In this document: piece by piece, positions 53,632 to 63,199 of the stretch
Layout of the letters: every line of letters begins with the position of its first letter
How positions within the stretch are numbered: the first letter of the stretch is position 1
Assembly (NCBI RefSeq): GCF_030010625.1
Contig: NZ_JASCXN010000003.1
Coordinates: 248,001 to 312,000 of the forward strand
DNA: 64,000 nucleotides
Direction of reading: 5' to 3'
Source of the DNA: Streptomyces sp. CC208A
GTDB taxonomy: Bacteria > Actinomycetota > Actinomycetes > Streptomycetales > Streptomycetaceae
Program-made: the position numbers and the translations under genes
Notes under the pieces: model-generated
What the model saw: the letters and a program-made list of their open reading frames with translations, nothing else
The model's database searches: none
Told to the model about the DNA's origin: nothing

Positions 53632-55161
53632 TCACGCGGCCAGTTCGGCGAGGACGGCGTCGAGGACCTTGGCGGTCTCCGCCCCGCCGGCGACCTCGCG
53701 GGCGGCCCGCAGCGTGGCCTCGTGGGCGGTCCGGAGCTTCTGGCGTGCCGAGTCCAGCCACTCCGCGTGGCCCTCGACGGCGTTCCGCAGCTCGGCGCGG
53801 ACGGCCTCGACGCTCTGCGGGGAGGTTCCGCCGGGGCTGGTGTAACTGGTCACCGCGGTGCGGGGGGCGAAGATGTGGGCCAGCACCGACTCCTCGACCG
53901 GGTGGCCGAGTTCGGCCAGGATCCGCGCGCCGGCGACGGTGTCCCGGAGCGTCGCGCCCTCCTTGATCAGAGTCGAGACGAGCGTGCCGGTGATGTGGTG
54001 GGCCTCCCGGAAGGGGATGCCGTGGTCGGAGACCAGGTAGTTGGCCAGCTCGGTGGCGGTGGAGAAGTTGTCCCAGCAGAGGTTCTCGCCGCGCTCGCCG
54101 TCGAACCGGAGCCCGCGGGCCTGGCCGGCGACGATGCGCAGGGTCGACAGGTAGGTGTCGATGGCGTTCCACAGGTACGGCTTGTCGTCCTGGAGGTCGC
54201 AGCTGTACCCGAGGGTCACGCCCTTGGCCATGGTGAGCAGCTGGACGAGGGTGCCGACGGTACGGCCGGACCGGCCGCGGGTCAGCTCGGCGACGACCGG
54301 GTTCTTCTTCTGCGGCATGATCGAGCTGCCGGTGGCGTACGCGTCGGACACCTCGACCAGGCTGTACTCGTGGCCGCTCCACATCACGATCTCCTCGGCC
54401 ATGCGGGAGAGGTTGTTCCCTCCGAGCGCGAAGGCCGAGGCGGTCTCGATGAGGTAGTCGCGCGCGCTGGTGGCATCGAGGGCGTGGCTCAGGACGCCGC
54501 CGAATCCGAGCAGGCGGGCGGTGGTCTCCCGGTCGAGCGGGAAGGAGGTGCCGGCCAGCGCGCAGGCGCCGAGCGGCGACTCGTCCGTCCGCTCGAAGGC
54601 GCCGCGCAGCCGCCGGACGTCGCGGAGCAGCAGGCTGGCGTGCGCGGTCTTCCAGAAGCCGACGGAGACGGGCTGCGCGGCCTGGCTGTGGGTGTATCCC
54701 GGCAGGATCGACAGCAGCTCCTCCTCCGGGAAGGAGAGGAGCTCCTCGATCAGGGCCAGGTTGGCGGCGACCGCGTCGAGCTGGACGCGTCGCAGGTACA
54801 TGCGGGCGTCGGTGGAGACCTGGTCGTTGCGGGACCGTGCGGTGTGCATGTGGCCCCCGACCTCGCGACCGAGGTCCTCGATGACCATCTGCTCGATGTT
54901 GAAGTGGACGTCCTCGAGTTCCGGACGCAGTGTCAGCTCACCGCGCTCGTGCCGCTCCCACAGCTTCAGCAGCGAACCGAGGATCGCGCTCGCGGTCTCC
55001 TCGGGAATGACGCCCTGCCGCCCGAGCATCAGCACGTGCGCCATGTCCTGCCAGAGATCGGCGAAGACGAGCCGGACATCGACATCCGTCGTGAGCGTGT
55101 AGTCGAGGACATCGGGCGTGATGTCCTCGTCGAAGCGGCCGCCCCACAACTTGTCGGTCAT
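53632..55161 (-). CDS. argH: Argininosuccinate lyase
   Basis: A 509-residue member of the fumarase/aspartase superfamily that releases fumarate to leave a guanidine. It begins KLWGGRFDEDITPDVLDYTL. HTARSRNDQVSTDARMYLRR, YTHSQAAQPVSVGFW and the signature GSSIMPQKKNPVVAELTRG are all present. It is slightly longer than the usual ~470 residues owing to the C-terminal third. It is the first gene of the operon argH-argG-formyltransferase-DMT-hypothetical. The related nitrosuccinate lyases were considered, but the argG partner favours an argininosuccinate-type reaction. Confidence 0.92.
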   Translation of the reverse strand: MTDKLWGGRFDEDITPDVLDYTLTTDVDVRLVFADLWQDMAHVLMLGRQGVIPEETASAILGSLLKLWERHERGELTLRPELEDVHFNIEQMVIEDLGREVGGHMHTARSRNDQVSTDARMYLRRVQLDAVAANLALIEELLSFPEEELLSILPGYTHSQAAQPVSVGFWKTAHASLLLRDVRRLRGAFERTDESPLGACALAGTSFPLDRETTARLLGFGGVLSHALDATSARDYLIETASAFALGGNNLSRMAEEIVMWSGHEYSLVEVSDAYATGSSIMPQKKNPVVAELTRGRSGRTVGTLVQLLTMAKGVTLGYSCDLQDDKPYLWNAIDTYLSTLRIVAGQARGLRFDGERGENLCWDNFSTATELANYLVSDHGIPFREAHHITGTLVSTLIKEGATLRDTVAGARILAELGHPVEESVLAHIFAPRTAVTSYTSPGGTSPQSVEAVRAELRNAVEGHAEWLDSARQKLRTAHEATLRAAREVAGGAETAKVLDAVLAELAA

Positions 55162-55622
55162 CTGAATACTTCCTTCGATCTGGCGCGATTCCAGCCGCGT
55201 TTTCTGTCTGTCGATATCGGATTCGATCATCAGAGGACGTCCGAGCGGCTGTCCACGGTCATCGACTGGCCGCGTAGGGACGTGTCCGGAGATGGCCAGC
55301 CGCGGCACGCGAAAGCGGAAAGCCCCCGACCCGCGGCGTTGCCCAACCGCCCTCTTCCCCAAGGACTTTCCGCCCCTCCGCCCGCATGTCTCGACATGTG
55401 AAACGGTCTTGTCCGGTCGAACTCTCTGTGATTTCGTCACGTTGCTCGCCGAGCGGACGTCGAAGTCGCCGGCGATTATCCGGGCACCGCCCTCGAAGTG
55501 GATTCACGTTCCACCGCCACCTGTTCTCGCCCGCACATTCCCGCTCGCATTTTCCGCGCGCGGCGTTCGCGATCCGCCGAGCGGAAAAGAACGAAAACCC
55601 CCGATCCCGGAGGAAGCCCACC
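55162..55622. promoter_or_regulatory. Divergent promoter region of the two biosynthetic operons
   Basis: About 460 bp with no credible gene. It should hold promoters for argH (-) and the AMP ligase (+). Visible elements are GATATCGGATTCGAT at 55213-55227, akin to the recurrent GGATAT(T/C)GGATCC motif, and the palindrome CATGTC-TC-GACATG at 55385-55398. Either could be a cluster operator. Confidence 0.5.
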
Positions 55623-57128
55623 GTGTCCCAGCCAGCCCCGGCGGCCGGCGCCGAGAACGCCCCCGAAGACCACGGCGAGTTGTACGGGGCCTTCCGGACC
55701 GTCGCCCTCTCGGCACCGCACGCGCCCGCGGTCGTCGACCGCGACGGCACCGTCTCCTCGTACGCGACGCTGCTCGACGCGGTGGAGACCGCCGCCGGGC
55801 GCCTGGCGGCGGAACTCGACGGGGACGACGTCCTGGGGCTCGCCGCCGGGTCCCCGGTCGCCTTCGTCGCCCTCTACCTGGCCGCGGCGAAGCTCGGCGT
55901 GGTCACGGTCCTCCTCGACAGCCGGCTCTCCGAGCGGGAGAGGGAGCGCGCCTGCGCCCGTTTCGACGTCACCCGGCTGGCCGTGGACGCTCCCGGTCCC
56001 GCCGGCGGGGCCTCGTTCCGCCTCGTACCGTCGCCCGGCGCCGAGTCGCGCCGCGCGAGGTCCGACAGCGGTTACGAGGCCGGGGACTTCGTCGTGCACT
56101 GCACGTCCGGTTCGACGGGTGAGCCCAAGGGCATCGTGATGAGCCAGGCGGCGATCGCGGCCAGGGTCCGGCTGTGGAGCGGCGACCTGGAACTCGGCCC
56201 GTCGGACGTGGTGCTGTGCGCGCTGCCGCTGTCGCACTGCCACGGCATCGACATCCTGACGCTGCCGGGGCTCCTGACCGGCGCGACCGTGGTGTTCGCC
56301 GAGGGCTCCCGGTCGACGGGGCGAGGACTCGCCCGCCTCATCGAGGCGAGGAAGGTCACGGTGATGAGCGGACTGCCGCTCATGTACCAGATGCTCGTCT
56401 CCGCGCACCGGGTGCCGGCGACGGCGCTCCGCACGCTCCGGCTGGCCATCGCCGGCAGCGCGCCGCTGGGGACGAGCACCCAGGAGGCGTTCCTGGAGCG
56501 GTACGGCCTGCCCCTGCGACAGGTCTACGGCCTGTCGGAGATCGGCGCCATCTGCTTCGACAGGACGTACGTCGGCAAGGGCTCCATCGGCAGGCCGATC
56601 AGCGGAGTGGAACACCGGCTGGAACCGGTGCCGGCCGGGGACGCCGGGACACCGGTCGTCCACGAGCTCCACGTGCGCGGTCCCGCCCTGGCCCGCGGCT
56701 ACCACCGCGACCCCGCCGCGACCGCGGAGATGTTCGTGGACGGCTGGCTGCGGACCCAGGACCTCGTCCGGGCGGAGCCGGACGGCTGGTACGTCCTCGG
56801 CCGCCGCTCGGGCTTCATCAACGTCGCCGGACACAAGGTCGGACCGCTGGAGGTCGAGGCCGCGCTGCGCGAGTGCCCCGGCGTCCTGGAGTGCGCCGTG
56901 GTCGGCGTCCCCGACGCGGGAACCACCGAACGGGTCGCCGCCCTGCTCGTCACCGGCCCCGGGTTCGATCCGGACGCGGTACGCAGGCGGCTCGGCGAGC
57001 GCCTGCTCTCCCCCCAGCTGCCCCAGCGGTACGAGTTCGCCGAGGCACTGCCGCGTACACCGCTAGGCAAGACCGACTACGCCGCCGTCAGGCAGCTCAT
57101 GAACACCGGGAAGAGGGACGGAACATGA
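55623..57128 (+). CDS. AMP-dependent acyl/aryl-CoA or carrier-protein ligase
   Basis: A 501-residue ANL-superfamily adenylate-forming enzyme. VVHCTSGSTGEPKGIVMS is the P-loop, QVYGLSEIGAICFD the A5 motif, DGWLRTQDLVRAEPDGWYVLGRRSGFINVAGHKV the hinge and GRxxG region, and LPRTPLGKTDYAAV the catalytic Lys. It activates a carboxylic acid for transfer to CoA or a carrier protein. There is no fused carrier domain. GTG 55623 has GGAGGAA 7 bp upstream. Its stop overlaps the acyl-CoA dehydrogenase start by 4 bp, so the two probably act in sequence. Confidence 0.9.
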   Translation: MSQPAPAAGAENAPEDHGELYGAFRTVALSAPHAPAVVDRDGTVSSYATLLDAVETAAGRLAAELDGDDVLGLAAGSPVAFVALYLAAAKLGVVTVLLDSRLSERERERACARFDVTRLAVDAPGPAGGASFRLVPSPGAESRRARSDSGYEAGDFVVHCTSGSTGEPKGIVMSQAAIAARVRLWSGDLELGPSDVVLCALPLSHCHGIDILTLPGLLTGATVVFAEGSRSTGRGLARLIEARKVTVMSGLPLMYQMLVSAHRVPATALRTLRLAIAGSAPLGTSTQEAFLERYGLPLRQVYGLSEIGAICFDRTYVGKGSIGRPISGVEHRLEPVPAGDAGTPVVHELHVRGPALARGYHRDPAATAEMFVDGWLRTQDLVRAEPDGWYVLGRRSGFINVAGHKVGPLEVEAALRECPGVLECAVVGVPDAGTTERVAALLVTGPGFDPDAVRRRLGERLLSPQLPQRYEFAEALPRTPLGKTDYAAVRQLMNTGKRDGT

Positions 57129-58270
57129 CCAGGGGCCCGATCGGGGAGAGCTTCCTCCCGGACGCGCCGGACCGGCTCGACGGCGTGGCCGACGGGGTGT
57201 ACGCCGCGCTGGCGGCGGGCACGCCGATGGACCACGAGCAGGACGCGGGCGCCGTCTTCGCGCTCCTGAAGCGGACCCGCGCGACCACGATGCTCGTCCC
57301 CGCCTCCTGCGGCGGCAAGGGGACCTCGGCCCAGGACGCGGTGCGCTTCCAGGTGGCGCTGGGCTCGATGGCCCCGTCCGCGGCCATCGCGACGACCATG
57401 CACCACTACAAGATCGCCGCGCTCGGCCAGGTGGCGGACTCCGGCGACGAGGGCGCCGCGACGATCCTCAAGGGCATCGCCCACGAGGCCCGGCTCGTCG
57501 CCTCCGGCGGCGCCGAGTCGACCCCCGGCCGGGACCTGCGGAGCCTGGGCAGCCAGGCCGTGCGCGACGCCGCCGGATACCGCGTCAGCGGCCTGAAGCG
57601 GCCGTGCTCCCTGTCCCGCAGCATGGACGTGCTGTCGCTGATGGTCGAACTGCGCGCGCCGGACGGCACACCCGAGGGATACGCGCAGGCGTTCGTGGAC
57701 GCCGGTGCCGACGGCGTGGAGCGCGAACCGTTCTGGACCAGTCCGCTCTTCCTCGCGGCGGAGAGCCACGCCGTACGTCTGTCGGACGTCCCGGTGCCGC
57801 CGGAGCAGGTCTTCCCCCTGCGGGGCGAGACCGGCCGGCGCTTCGCCACCGACTGCTACAGCTGGTTCCAGCTGCTGATCAGCGCCTCGTACCTCGGGAT
57901 CGCCTGCTGCCTCGCGGCGGCCACCCCCCGGGACCGTCGGCCGGAGGCGCGCGGCTGGACCGCCGCGGCGGCGGAGCTCCGCGAGCTGGAGGCCGGCCTG
58001 CTCGACGCGGCACGCGCGATCGACACCGGCGCCCCCCTCCAGGAACAGCTCAACCGCGCGACGGCGGCGAGGGACCGGATCGAGGACGGGATCGGCGGCA
58101 TCGGCGGCCGGCTGCTGCGGGCCGCGGGCGGCGCGTCCTTCGCCCGCACCTCCTTCCCCACGCTGCTCGCCGGCGGTCTGAACGCGATCGCCTTCCACCC
58201 GCCGCAGCGCGGTGCCCGTCACGGCATCGGCCTGGAGCTTCTGAACCCGGACACGAGGGACCGCAACTGA
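57125..58270 (+). CDS. Acyl-CoA dehydrogenase-like flavoenzyme (diverged)
   Basis: A 381-residue member of the acyl-CoA dehydrogenase superfamily. The N-terminal helical part has ATTMLVPASCGGKGTSAQDAVRFQ and SAAIATTMHHYKIAAL, the beta domain has LVASGGAESTPGRD and GYRVSGLKRPCSLS, and helices make up the C-terminal half. The usual catalytic Glu near the C-terminus is not evident. It probably oxidises an acyl chain activated by the ligase encoded upstream. An ATGA overlap couples the genes. Confidence 0.85.
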   Translation: MTRGPIGESFLPDAPDRLDGVADGVYAALAAGTPMDHEQDAGAVFALLKRTRATTMLVPASCGGKGTSAQDAVRFQVALGSMAPSAAIATTMHHYKIAALGQVADSGDEGAATILKGIAHEARLVASGGAESTPGRDLRSLGSQAVRDAAGYRVSGLKRPCSLSRSMDVLSLMVELRAPDGTPEGYAQAFVDAGADGVEREPFWTSPLFLAAESHAVRLSDVPVPPEQVFPLRGETGRRFATDCYSWFQLLISASYLGIACCLAAATPRDRRPEARGWTAAAAELRELEAGLLDAARAIDTGAPLQEQLNRATAARDRIEDGIGGIGGRLLRAAGGASFARTSFPTLLAGGLNAIAFHPPQRGARHGIGLELLNPDTRDRN

Positions 58271-58272
58271 TC

Positions 58273-58914
58273 ATGTACACCAAAGAGCAGTTCAGTCTGC
58301 CCCCGTCGGCCGTGCGCGACTTCGTCCGGGCCAGGTCGTTCGGGGTCCTGGCCACGTACCACGCCGGTGAGGTCTTCACCTCGCCGCTCCCGGTCGACCT
58401 GCGCGAGAGCGCGGACGGCGAACTCTTCGTCGCGGGGCACGTCGCACGGGCCAACGGGATGTCCGCCGTGTTCGAGACCGGGGCGCCCGCCACGATCACC
58501 GTGCTGGGGCCGGACACCTACATCCCCGCCGAATGGTTCGGCACGCGCAGCCGCATCCCCACCTGGCTCTACTGCGCGGTCGAGATCAGCGGCCGGCTTG
58601 AGCTCAGCGACGACGTCCGCAAGCGCGCCGACGTCGAGCTGCTGATCGACCGGCTCCAGAAGCGTACGGTCGAGGGCTCGACCTGGACCCTGGACGAGAT
58701 CCCCGCGGACCTCTCCGGGGAGTACCTGAAGCACATCGTCGGCTTCCGGCTGCGCGACCTCCGCCTCACCTCGTGCTTCCGGCTGAACCAGGGCAAGGGC
58801 GGGACGGAGAACCTGGCCACCGCGCTGCGGGACGCCGACGCCGACGCCCTCCGGGAGCTGGCGCGGATGGTCCTCGCCCCGCCGACGGAAGGACCGGGAT
58901 GTCCGGTCTCATGA
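58273..58914 (+). CDS. PaiB-like FMN-binding protein
   Basis: A 213-residue split-barrel protein of the PaiB family. VRARSFGVLATYHAGEVFTSPLP, then VAGHVARANGM and the signature YIPAEWFGTRSRIPTWLYCAVEISGRLE, then LKHIVGFRLRD. PaiB proteins bind flavin or haem. In a biosynthetic operon an oxidase or reductase role is more likely than gene regulation. It lies 2 bp after the dehydrogenase gene, and its end overlaps the NRPS gene by 16 bp. Confidence 0.85.
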   Translation: MYTKEQFSLPPSAVRDFVRARSFGVLATYHAGEVFTSPLPVDLRESADGELFVAGHVARANGMSAVFETGAPATITVLGPDTYIPAEWFGTRSRIPTWLYCAVEISGRLELSDDVRKRADVELLIDRLQKRTVEGSTWTLDEIPADLSGEYLKHIVGFRLRDLRLTSCFRLNQGKGGTENLATALRDADADALRELARMVLAPPTEGPGCPVS

Positions 58915-61900
58915 ACGGGCAGGACCGGCTCGGCCGACTGCTCGGCCTCCGTCCGGACGACCGCACCGCCGTCGACTGGCGCGGCGGGCGGCTGACCTAC
59001 GCCGAGCTCGACGCGGCCGTGGACGACCTGGCGCGCGCCCTCTCGGAGCGCGGGGCGGCCCGCACCCACGTGCTGGTGCTCGGTCCGCTGACTCCGGCCT
59101 ATGTCGTCGGACTCCTGGCGGCCCTCCGCAGTGGTGCCGTCCCCGTGCCGGTCGACGCCGGCCTGCGGCCCGACCAGTACGCGTGGGCCGAGCAGGTCGC
59201 CCGGCCGTCGGCCGTCCTGAGCAGCGACGTCTCCACGGCGGCGCACTACCGGGGGATCGGCGCCGTGGACGAGTGGGTCCTGGAGTCCGCCACCGGCCGC
59301 GTCCTCCTGGAACTCCCGGCCGGGCACCGGGCCCGGCGCGTCCGGCGCCACGCGGCGCACGACGCCGGTTACCTCATCCCCACGTCGGGATCGACGGGCG
59401 CCCCCAAGGCGGTCGTGGGCAGCCGCACCGGTCTCGGCGACTTCCTCTCGTGGTTCACCACGGAGTTCGGACTGCGCGGCACGGACGTCTGCGCCGCCGT
59501 CACCCGGGTGAACTTCGACCCCTCGCTGCGCGAACTGCTGGCCGTGCTGGCCGTCGGCGGCCGGCTCGCCCTGCCCGAGGTCGACGCCCAGCTGGACCTG
59601 CGGGCGCTCGCGGACCACCTGGTACGCAGCGAGGCGACGCTCGCCTTCCTCGTCCCCTCGCTCGCGCGCCGGATCGCGGACACCCTCCAGGCGGACGGTC
59701 TCCGCCTCGACCACCTGCGGCTGGGCTTCTTCGCCGGCGAGGTGCTGCCGACGCGCGTGGCCGCGCAGTGGAACGGGATCGCCCCCGGGGCCGAGTTCGT
59801 GAACCTCTACGGCATGACCGAGGGGACGCTCGCGCAGCTCTTCCGCCGGAACGTCCAGGGCGCGGGTGACGGCGGCGCGGAAGGCGTACCGGTCGGATCC
59901 CCGCGGCCGGGCGTCTCCGTCGCCATCGACCGGCCCGACGCCGACGGACGCGGCGAGGTGCTCATCACCTCGGCCGCGCCGGCGCTGGGCACCCTCGCCG
60001 AGGACGCCGACGGGGCGGAGACGTTCCGCGTCGATCCGATGCCCCGGGTGCTGCGCACCGGCGACAGCGGATACCTCGACGAGCACGGCCGGTTGGTGGT
60101 GACGGGGCGGCTCGGGAACGACCTGAAGGTCTCCGGCAGACGGGTCAGCTTCCACCGCCTCGTCGACGAGATCGAGGAACTGCCCGGCGTACAGCAGTGC
60201 GTGGTGGTCGACCGGGAGGGCCCGCAGGCGTTCCTCGCCGTCGCCGACCCCACCCGGGCCCGGGCCGAGGAGCTGCGCGACGCGGTGCACGGGGTGGCGT
60301 CGCGGATGCGGCTGCCCCGTCCCGCCGTCCACCTGCGGGGAGCCTTCCCGCTGTTGCGCAGCGGGAAGGTCGACCGGGTGGCCCTGGCCGCCTCGCTCGC
60401 CGACGCCCCGGCCGGGACGGGCGCCGGATCACACCCGGTCGGCGATGTCGCCGGGGCACCCCCGGTCACCGATGTCGCCGGGACGCTGTGCGGACTCCTC
60501 GGCCTCGACTCCACCGCCACCGCCACGACGTCGTTCGTCGACGCGGGGCTCACCTCGCTGGACATGATGGAGTTCGTCCTGGAGGTGAACCGGCGGTTCG
60601 CGACCGACTTCTCGGTGCAGGACTGCTTCGCCCACCGCGACGTGGCGTCCCTGAGCCGGGCGATCGAGCGGGAGCGCGGTCGGGCGGGCGGCCCGGCAAC
60701 CCCGTCGGGCAGCCCCGCGTCCCCGCCCGTCCCCGAACCGGAATCCCTCCCCGCGGCGGCCGGAGACCCGGACGTCGCTCCTCTCTCCACCCGCCAGCGG
60801 GCCTACATGGCGGTCTGCATGAGCGACGGCAACGCCAACTGGTGCAACATCTCACGGGAGATACGGATCGCCCGGGCCGTGACCCCGGCCGAGGTGGCGG
60901 CGGCCGTCGACGCCGTCGTCGCCCGCCACGACGTCCTCAGGCTCTCGCTCACGGAGGACTGGACGCGTCAACTCCACCGCGACGCCGCCGATGTCCGCTG
61001 CCCGGGCGTGCTCCACGACGGGGGCGAGGCCGACGACGGCGGGGAGCGCGGTCACCGCGCACGGGTCCAGGACGCCCGCGTCCGGGCGGTGTCGGAACTG
61101 ATCGACCCCACGGCGGCCCCACCGCTCAGGGTGGTCGCCGTCCCGGGCACCGGCACCAGCTCCGTCCTCGTCGTGGCGCACCACCTGTTCGTCGACGGGC
61201 TGAGCCTGGACCTGGTCGCCGACGAGCTGCGCTCCCTGCTGACGGGCAGGACGCTCCCCGACGCCCCGGCGCCGCACGGCTACCGCGCCTACTGCCGGGC
61301 GACCGAGCGCACCGCACACACGGCCGTTCCCGAGGCCGCCTACTGGGAGGACCTGCTCAAGGGGGCGGGGCAGACCGAACTCCCGGAAGCCGGCGGCGAG
61401 GGCGCCCGCCTCGGGGAGCTGATCTCGCGGCCGTTCGGCGTCACCGGCACGCGGGCCGCCCACCGGATCGCGGAGGCGCGGGGAGTCTCGGTCTTCGCGG
61501 TCGTGCTGGCCGCGTTCGAGCGAGCCGTCTCCAGGACCTTCGGGCTCGGCCCGCTGACCCTCGTCGTCCCCGTCCAGGTGCGGGAGGGAGCGCGGGCCGG
61601 CACCGCGGGCATGTTCACCAGTCAACTCGTCGTACGCGGCCGCGGTCCCGACGGACCGGCGGAGCGGGCCGTCGAGTTCGCCCGGCAGCTGGAGGACGGA
61701 GTGGCCCACAGCGCCTGGGAGTTCGACCAGCGGGCCGAGGCCCTGGGCCTCGACGGCACGGAGCACTTCCCGCTGTCGACGGTGCTCTTCAACCAGCACC
61801 CCAAGCCGCGGGGCCTGCGCGCCCGTGACCTCGGGGCGTGGCGGCCCCGGTCGCTGGGCCGGACCCTGCGCTACCAGCTGCAGGGCGAACTGCAGATGTC

Positions 61901-62033
61901 GGCGGGCGAGATGGCCCTCACCTACTACTACCGGCGGGGGATCGCCATGGACCGGCCCGATGTCATCGACCGGCTGCACGCGGACGTCCTCGCGGCACTG
62001 TGCGAAGCAGGAGGAGACCTCGATGGGGCATGA
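58899..62033 (+). CDS. NRPS with domain order adenylation - carrier - condensation
   Basis: A 1044-residue peptide synthetase. Adenylation domain at ~1-510: GYLIPTSGSTGAPKAVVG, VNFDPSLRELL, EFVNLYGMTEGT, VLRTGDSGYLDEHGRL and LLRSGKVDRVAL. Carrier domain at ~530-595 with the phosphopantetheine Ser in SFVDAGLTSLDMMEFV. Condensation domain at ~625-1044 with VVAHHLFVDGLSLDLV (HHxxxDG intact). No thioesterase. A condensation domain downstream of the carrier passes the residue to an acceptor supplied in trans. ATG 58899 is preferred for its GGAAGGACC site. It overlaps its neighbours on both sides. Confidence 0.93.
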   Translation: MSGLMNGQDRLGRLLGLRPDDRTAVDWRGGRLTYAELDAAVDDLARALSERGAARTHVLVLGPLTPAYVVGLLAALRSGAVPVPVDAGLRPDQYAWAEQVARPSAVLSSDVSTAAHYRGIGAVDEWVLESATGRVLLELPAGHRARRVRRHAAHDAGYLIPTSGSTGAPKAVVGSRTGLGDFLSWFTTEFGLRGTDVCAAVTRVNFDPSLRELLAVLAVGGRLALPEVDAQLDLRALADHLVRSEATLAFLVPSLARRIADTLQADGLRLDHLRLGFFAGEVLPTRVAAQWNGIAPGAEFVNLYGMTEGTLAQLFRRNVQGAGDGGAEGVPVGSPRPGVSVAIDRPDADGRGEVLITSAAPALGTLAEDADGAETFRVDPMPRVLRTGDSGYLDEHGRLVVTGRLGNDLKVSGRRVSFHRLVDEIEELPGVQQCVVVDREGPQAFLAVADPTRARAEELRDAVHGVASRMRLPRPAVHLRGAFPLLRSGKVDRVALAASLADAPAGTGAGSHPVGDVAGAPPVTDVAGTLCGLLGLDSTATATTSFVDAGLTSLDMMEFVLEVNRRFATDFSVQDCFAHRDVASLSRAIERERGRAGGPATPSGSPASPPVPEPESLPAAAGDPDVAPLSTRQRAYMAVCMSDGNANWCNISREIRIARAVTPAEVAAAVDAVVARHDVLRLSLTEDWTRQLHRDAADVRCPGVLHDGGEADDGGERGHRARVQDARVRAVSELIDPTAAPPLRVVAVPGTGTSSVLVVAHHLFVDGLSLDLVADELRSLLTGRTLPDAPAPHGYRAYCRATERTAHTAVPEAAYWEDLLKGAGQTELPEAGGEGARLGELISRPFGVTGTRAAHRIAEARGVSVFAVVLAAFERAVSRTFGLGPLTLVVPVQVREGARAGTAGMFTSQLVVRGRGPDGPAERAVEFARQLEDGVAHSAWEFDQRAEALGLDGTEHFPLSTVLFNQHPKPRGLRARDLGAWRPRSLGRTLRYQLQGELQMSAGEMALTYYYRRGIAMDRPDVIDRLHADVLAALCEAGGDLDGA

Positions 62034-63198
62034 GACGGCACCACTCACCGAGCACGAGGCACGGCTCCTCGCCCTCCGCGCGGGCCGGACTCCGGTGTAC
62101 GCGTACCGCAGGCAGGCGCTGCGCGAGGCGGTGGCGCGGATCCGAGCGGCCTCGCCTCCGGGGGCGGGCCTCTACTACTCGCTGAAGGCCAATCCGTACA
62201 CCGGGGTCGTCAACGCGCTCGCTCCGCTGGTGGACGGCTTCGACGTCTGCTCGCTCACGGAGCTGGAGACCGCGCTCGACACCGGGACGCCGCCGGACCG
62301 GGTGCTCTTCACCGGACCCGCGAAGTCCCGCGCGGAAGCGGCGGCGGCCCTGGCCGCCGGGGTCGCGGCGACGGTCGAATCGCCCCTGCAGGCCCGCCTG
62401 TTCGCCGAGGTGGCGGTCGAGCTCGGGGTGACCGGGCGCGCGGTGATCCGGCTCAACCTGCCCTATCCGGGCCGGACCCGGGACGCCGAGCCCACGCCGA
62501 ACCAGTTCGGGGTGGCGGAGGACGACCTCGCCGAGGTGGTGGACGTCCTGCGCGCCTCGCCGCTGTCGGTCACCGGTCTCCAGCTGTTCTGGGGCTCCCA
62601 GTACGACGATCCCGCGATCGTCCTGGACACGCGGAAGGCCCTGACGGAACGCGCGAGGGCGTGCGCCGAGGAGTTCGGCCTCGCGCTCGACTTCGTCTCC
62701 GTCGGCGGCGGCATCGCGATGCCCTGGCGCGACGCCGACCCCCCGGTCGACTGGGCCGCGCTGGAGTCCGCGGACCCCCAGTCCGACGTCCCGGAGGAGG
62801 ACCGGCTGCCGCTCGTCTGCGAGTACGGCCGGTCGATCGCCGGTCCGGCGGGCAGCCTGCTGACCACCGTCCTCGACGTCAAGACCGTCGGCCACCGCAG
62901 GTACGTCCTCGTCGACGCCGGCATGAACGACCTCCTCCTCGCCAGCCGCCTGCTGTCCGGTGGCGACCGGGGCGAGCTCCGGGTCCGGGCGCTGGGCGCG
63001 GAGGACCGCCCGACGGTCCCGCACACCTATGTGACGGGTCCGCTCTGCTCGCAGCTCGACGTGCTCGCCGCGGACATCGAACTGCCCGCCGTGGAACCGG
63101 GCGACCTCCTGGTCTTCCCGGACGTGGGCGCGTACGGACCGAGCTTCAGCCCCGGCGGATTCCTGAGCCGCGACAAGGTGAGAGAGATCGTCTTCTGA
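62023..63198 (+). CDS. Fold-type III PLP-dependent decarboxylase
   Basis: A 391-residue enzyme like diaminopimelate/ornithine decarboxylases. The PLP Lys is in LYYSLKANPYTGVV, the phosphate loop in LDFVSVGGGIAMPW, the C-terminal catalytic Cys in VTGPLCSQLDVLA, and DVGAYGPSF ends the active site. The usual EPGR is EYGR here. Related enzymes in biosynthetic clusters (BtrK, VinO) decarboxylate carrier-bound amino acids. That, or ornithine decarboxylation, is plausible. It starts 11 bp inside the NRPS gene with a GAGGAG site. Confidence 0.88.
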   Translation: MGHETAPLTEHEARLLALRAGRTPVYAYRRQALREAVARIRAASPPGAGLYYSLKANPYTGVVNALAPLVDGFDVCSLTELETALDTGTPPDRVLFTGPAKSRAEAAAALAAGVAATVESPLQARLFAEVAVELGVTGRAVIRLNLPYPGRTRDAEPTPNQFGVAEDDLAEVVDVLRASPLSVTGLQLFWGSQYDDPAIVLDTRKALTERARACAEEFGLALDFVSVGGGIAMPWRDADPPVDWAALESADPQSDVPEEDRLPLVCEYGRSIAGPAGSLLTTVLDVKTVGHRRYVLVDAGMNDLLLASRLLSGGDRGELRVRALGAEDRPTVPHTYVTGPLCSQLDVLAADIELPAVEPGDLLVFPDVGAYGPSFSPGGFLSRDKVREIVF

Positions 63199-63199
63199 C

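Noticed and set aside
53632-55161. Nitrosuccinate lyase (CreD-like) instead of argininosuccinate lyase
   Set aside because: The N-terminal KLWGGRF and HTARSRNDQ blocks and the adjacent argG fit argininosuccinate lyase. No CreE-like flavin monooxygenase was seen.
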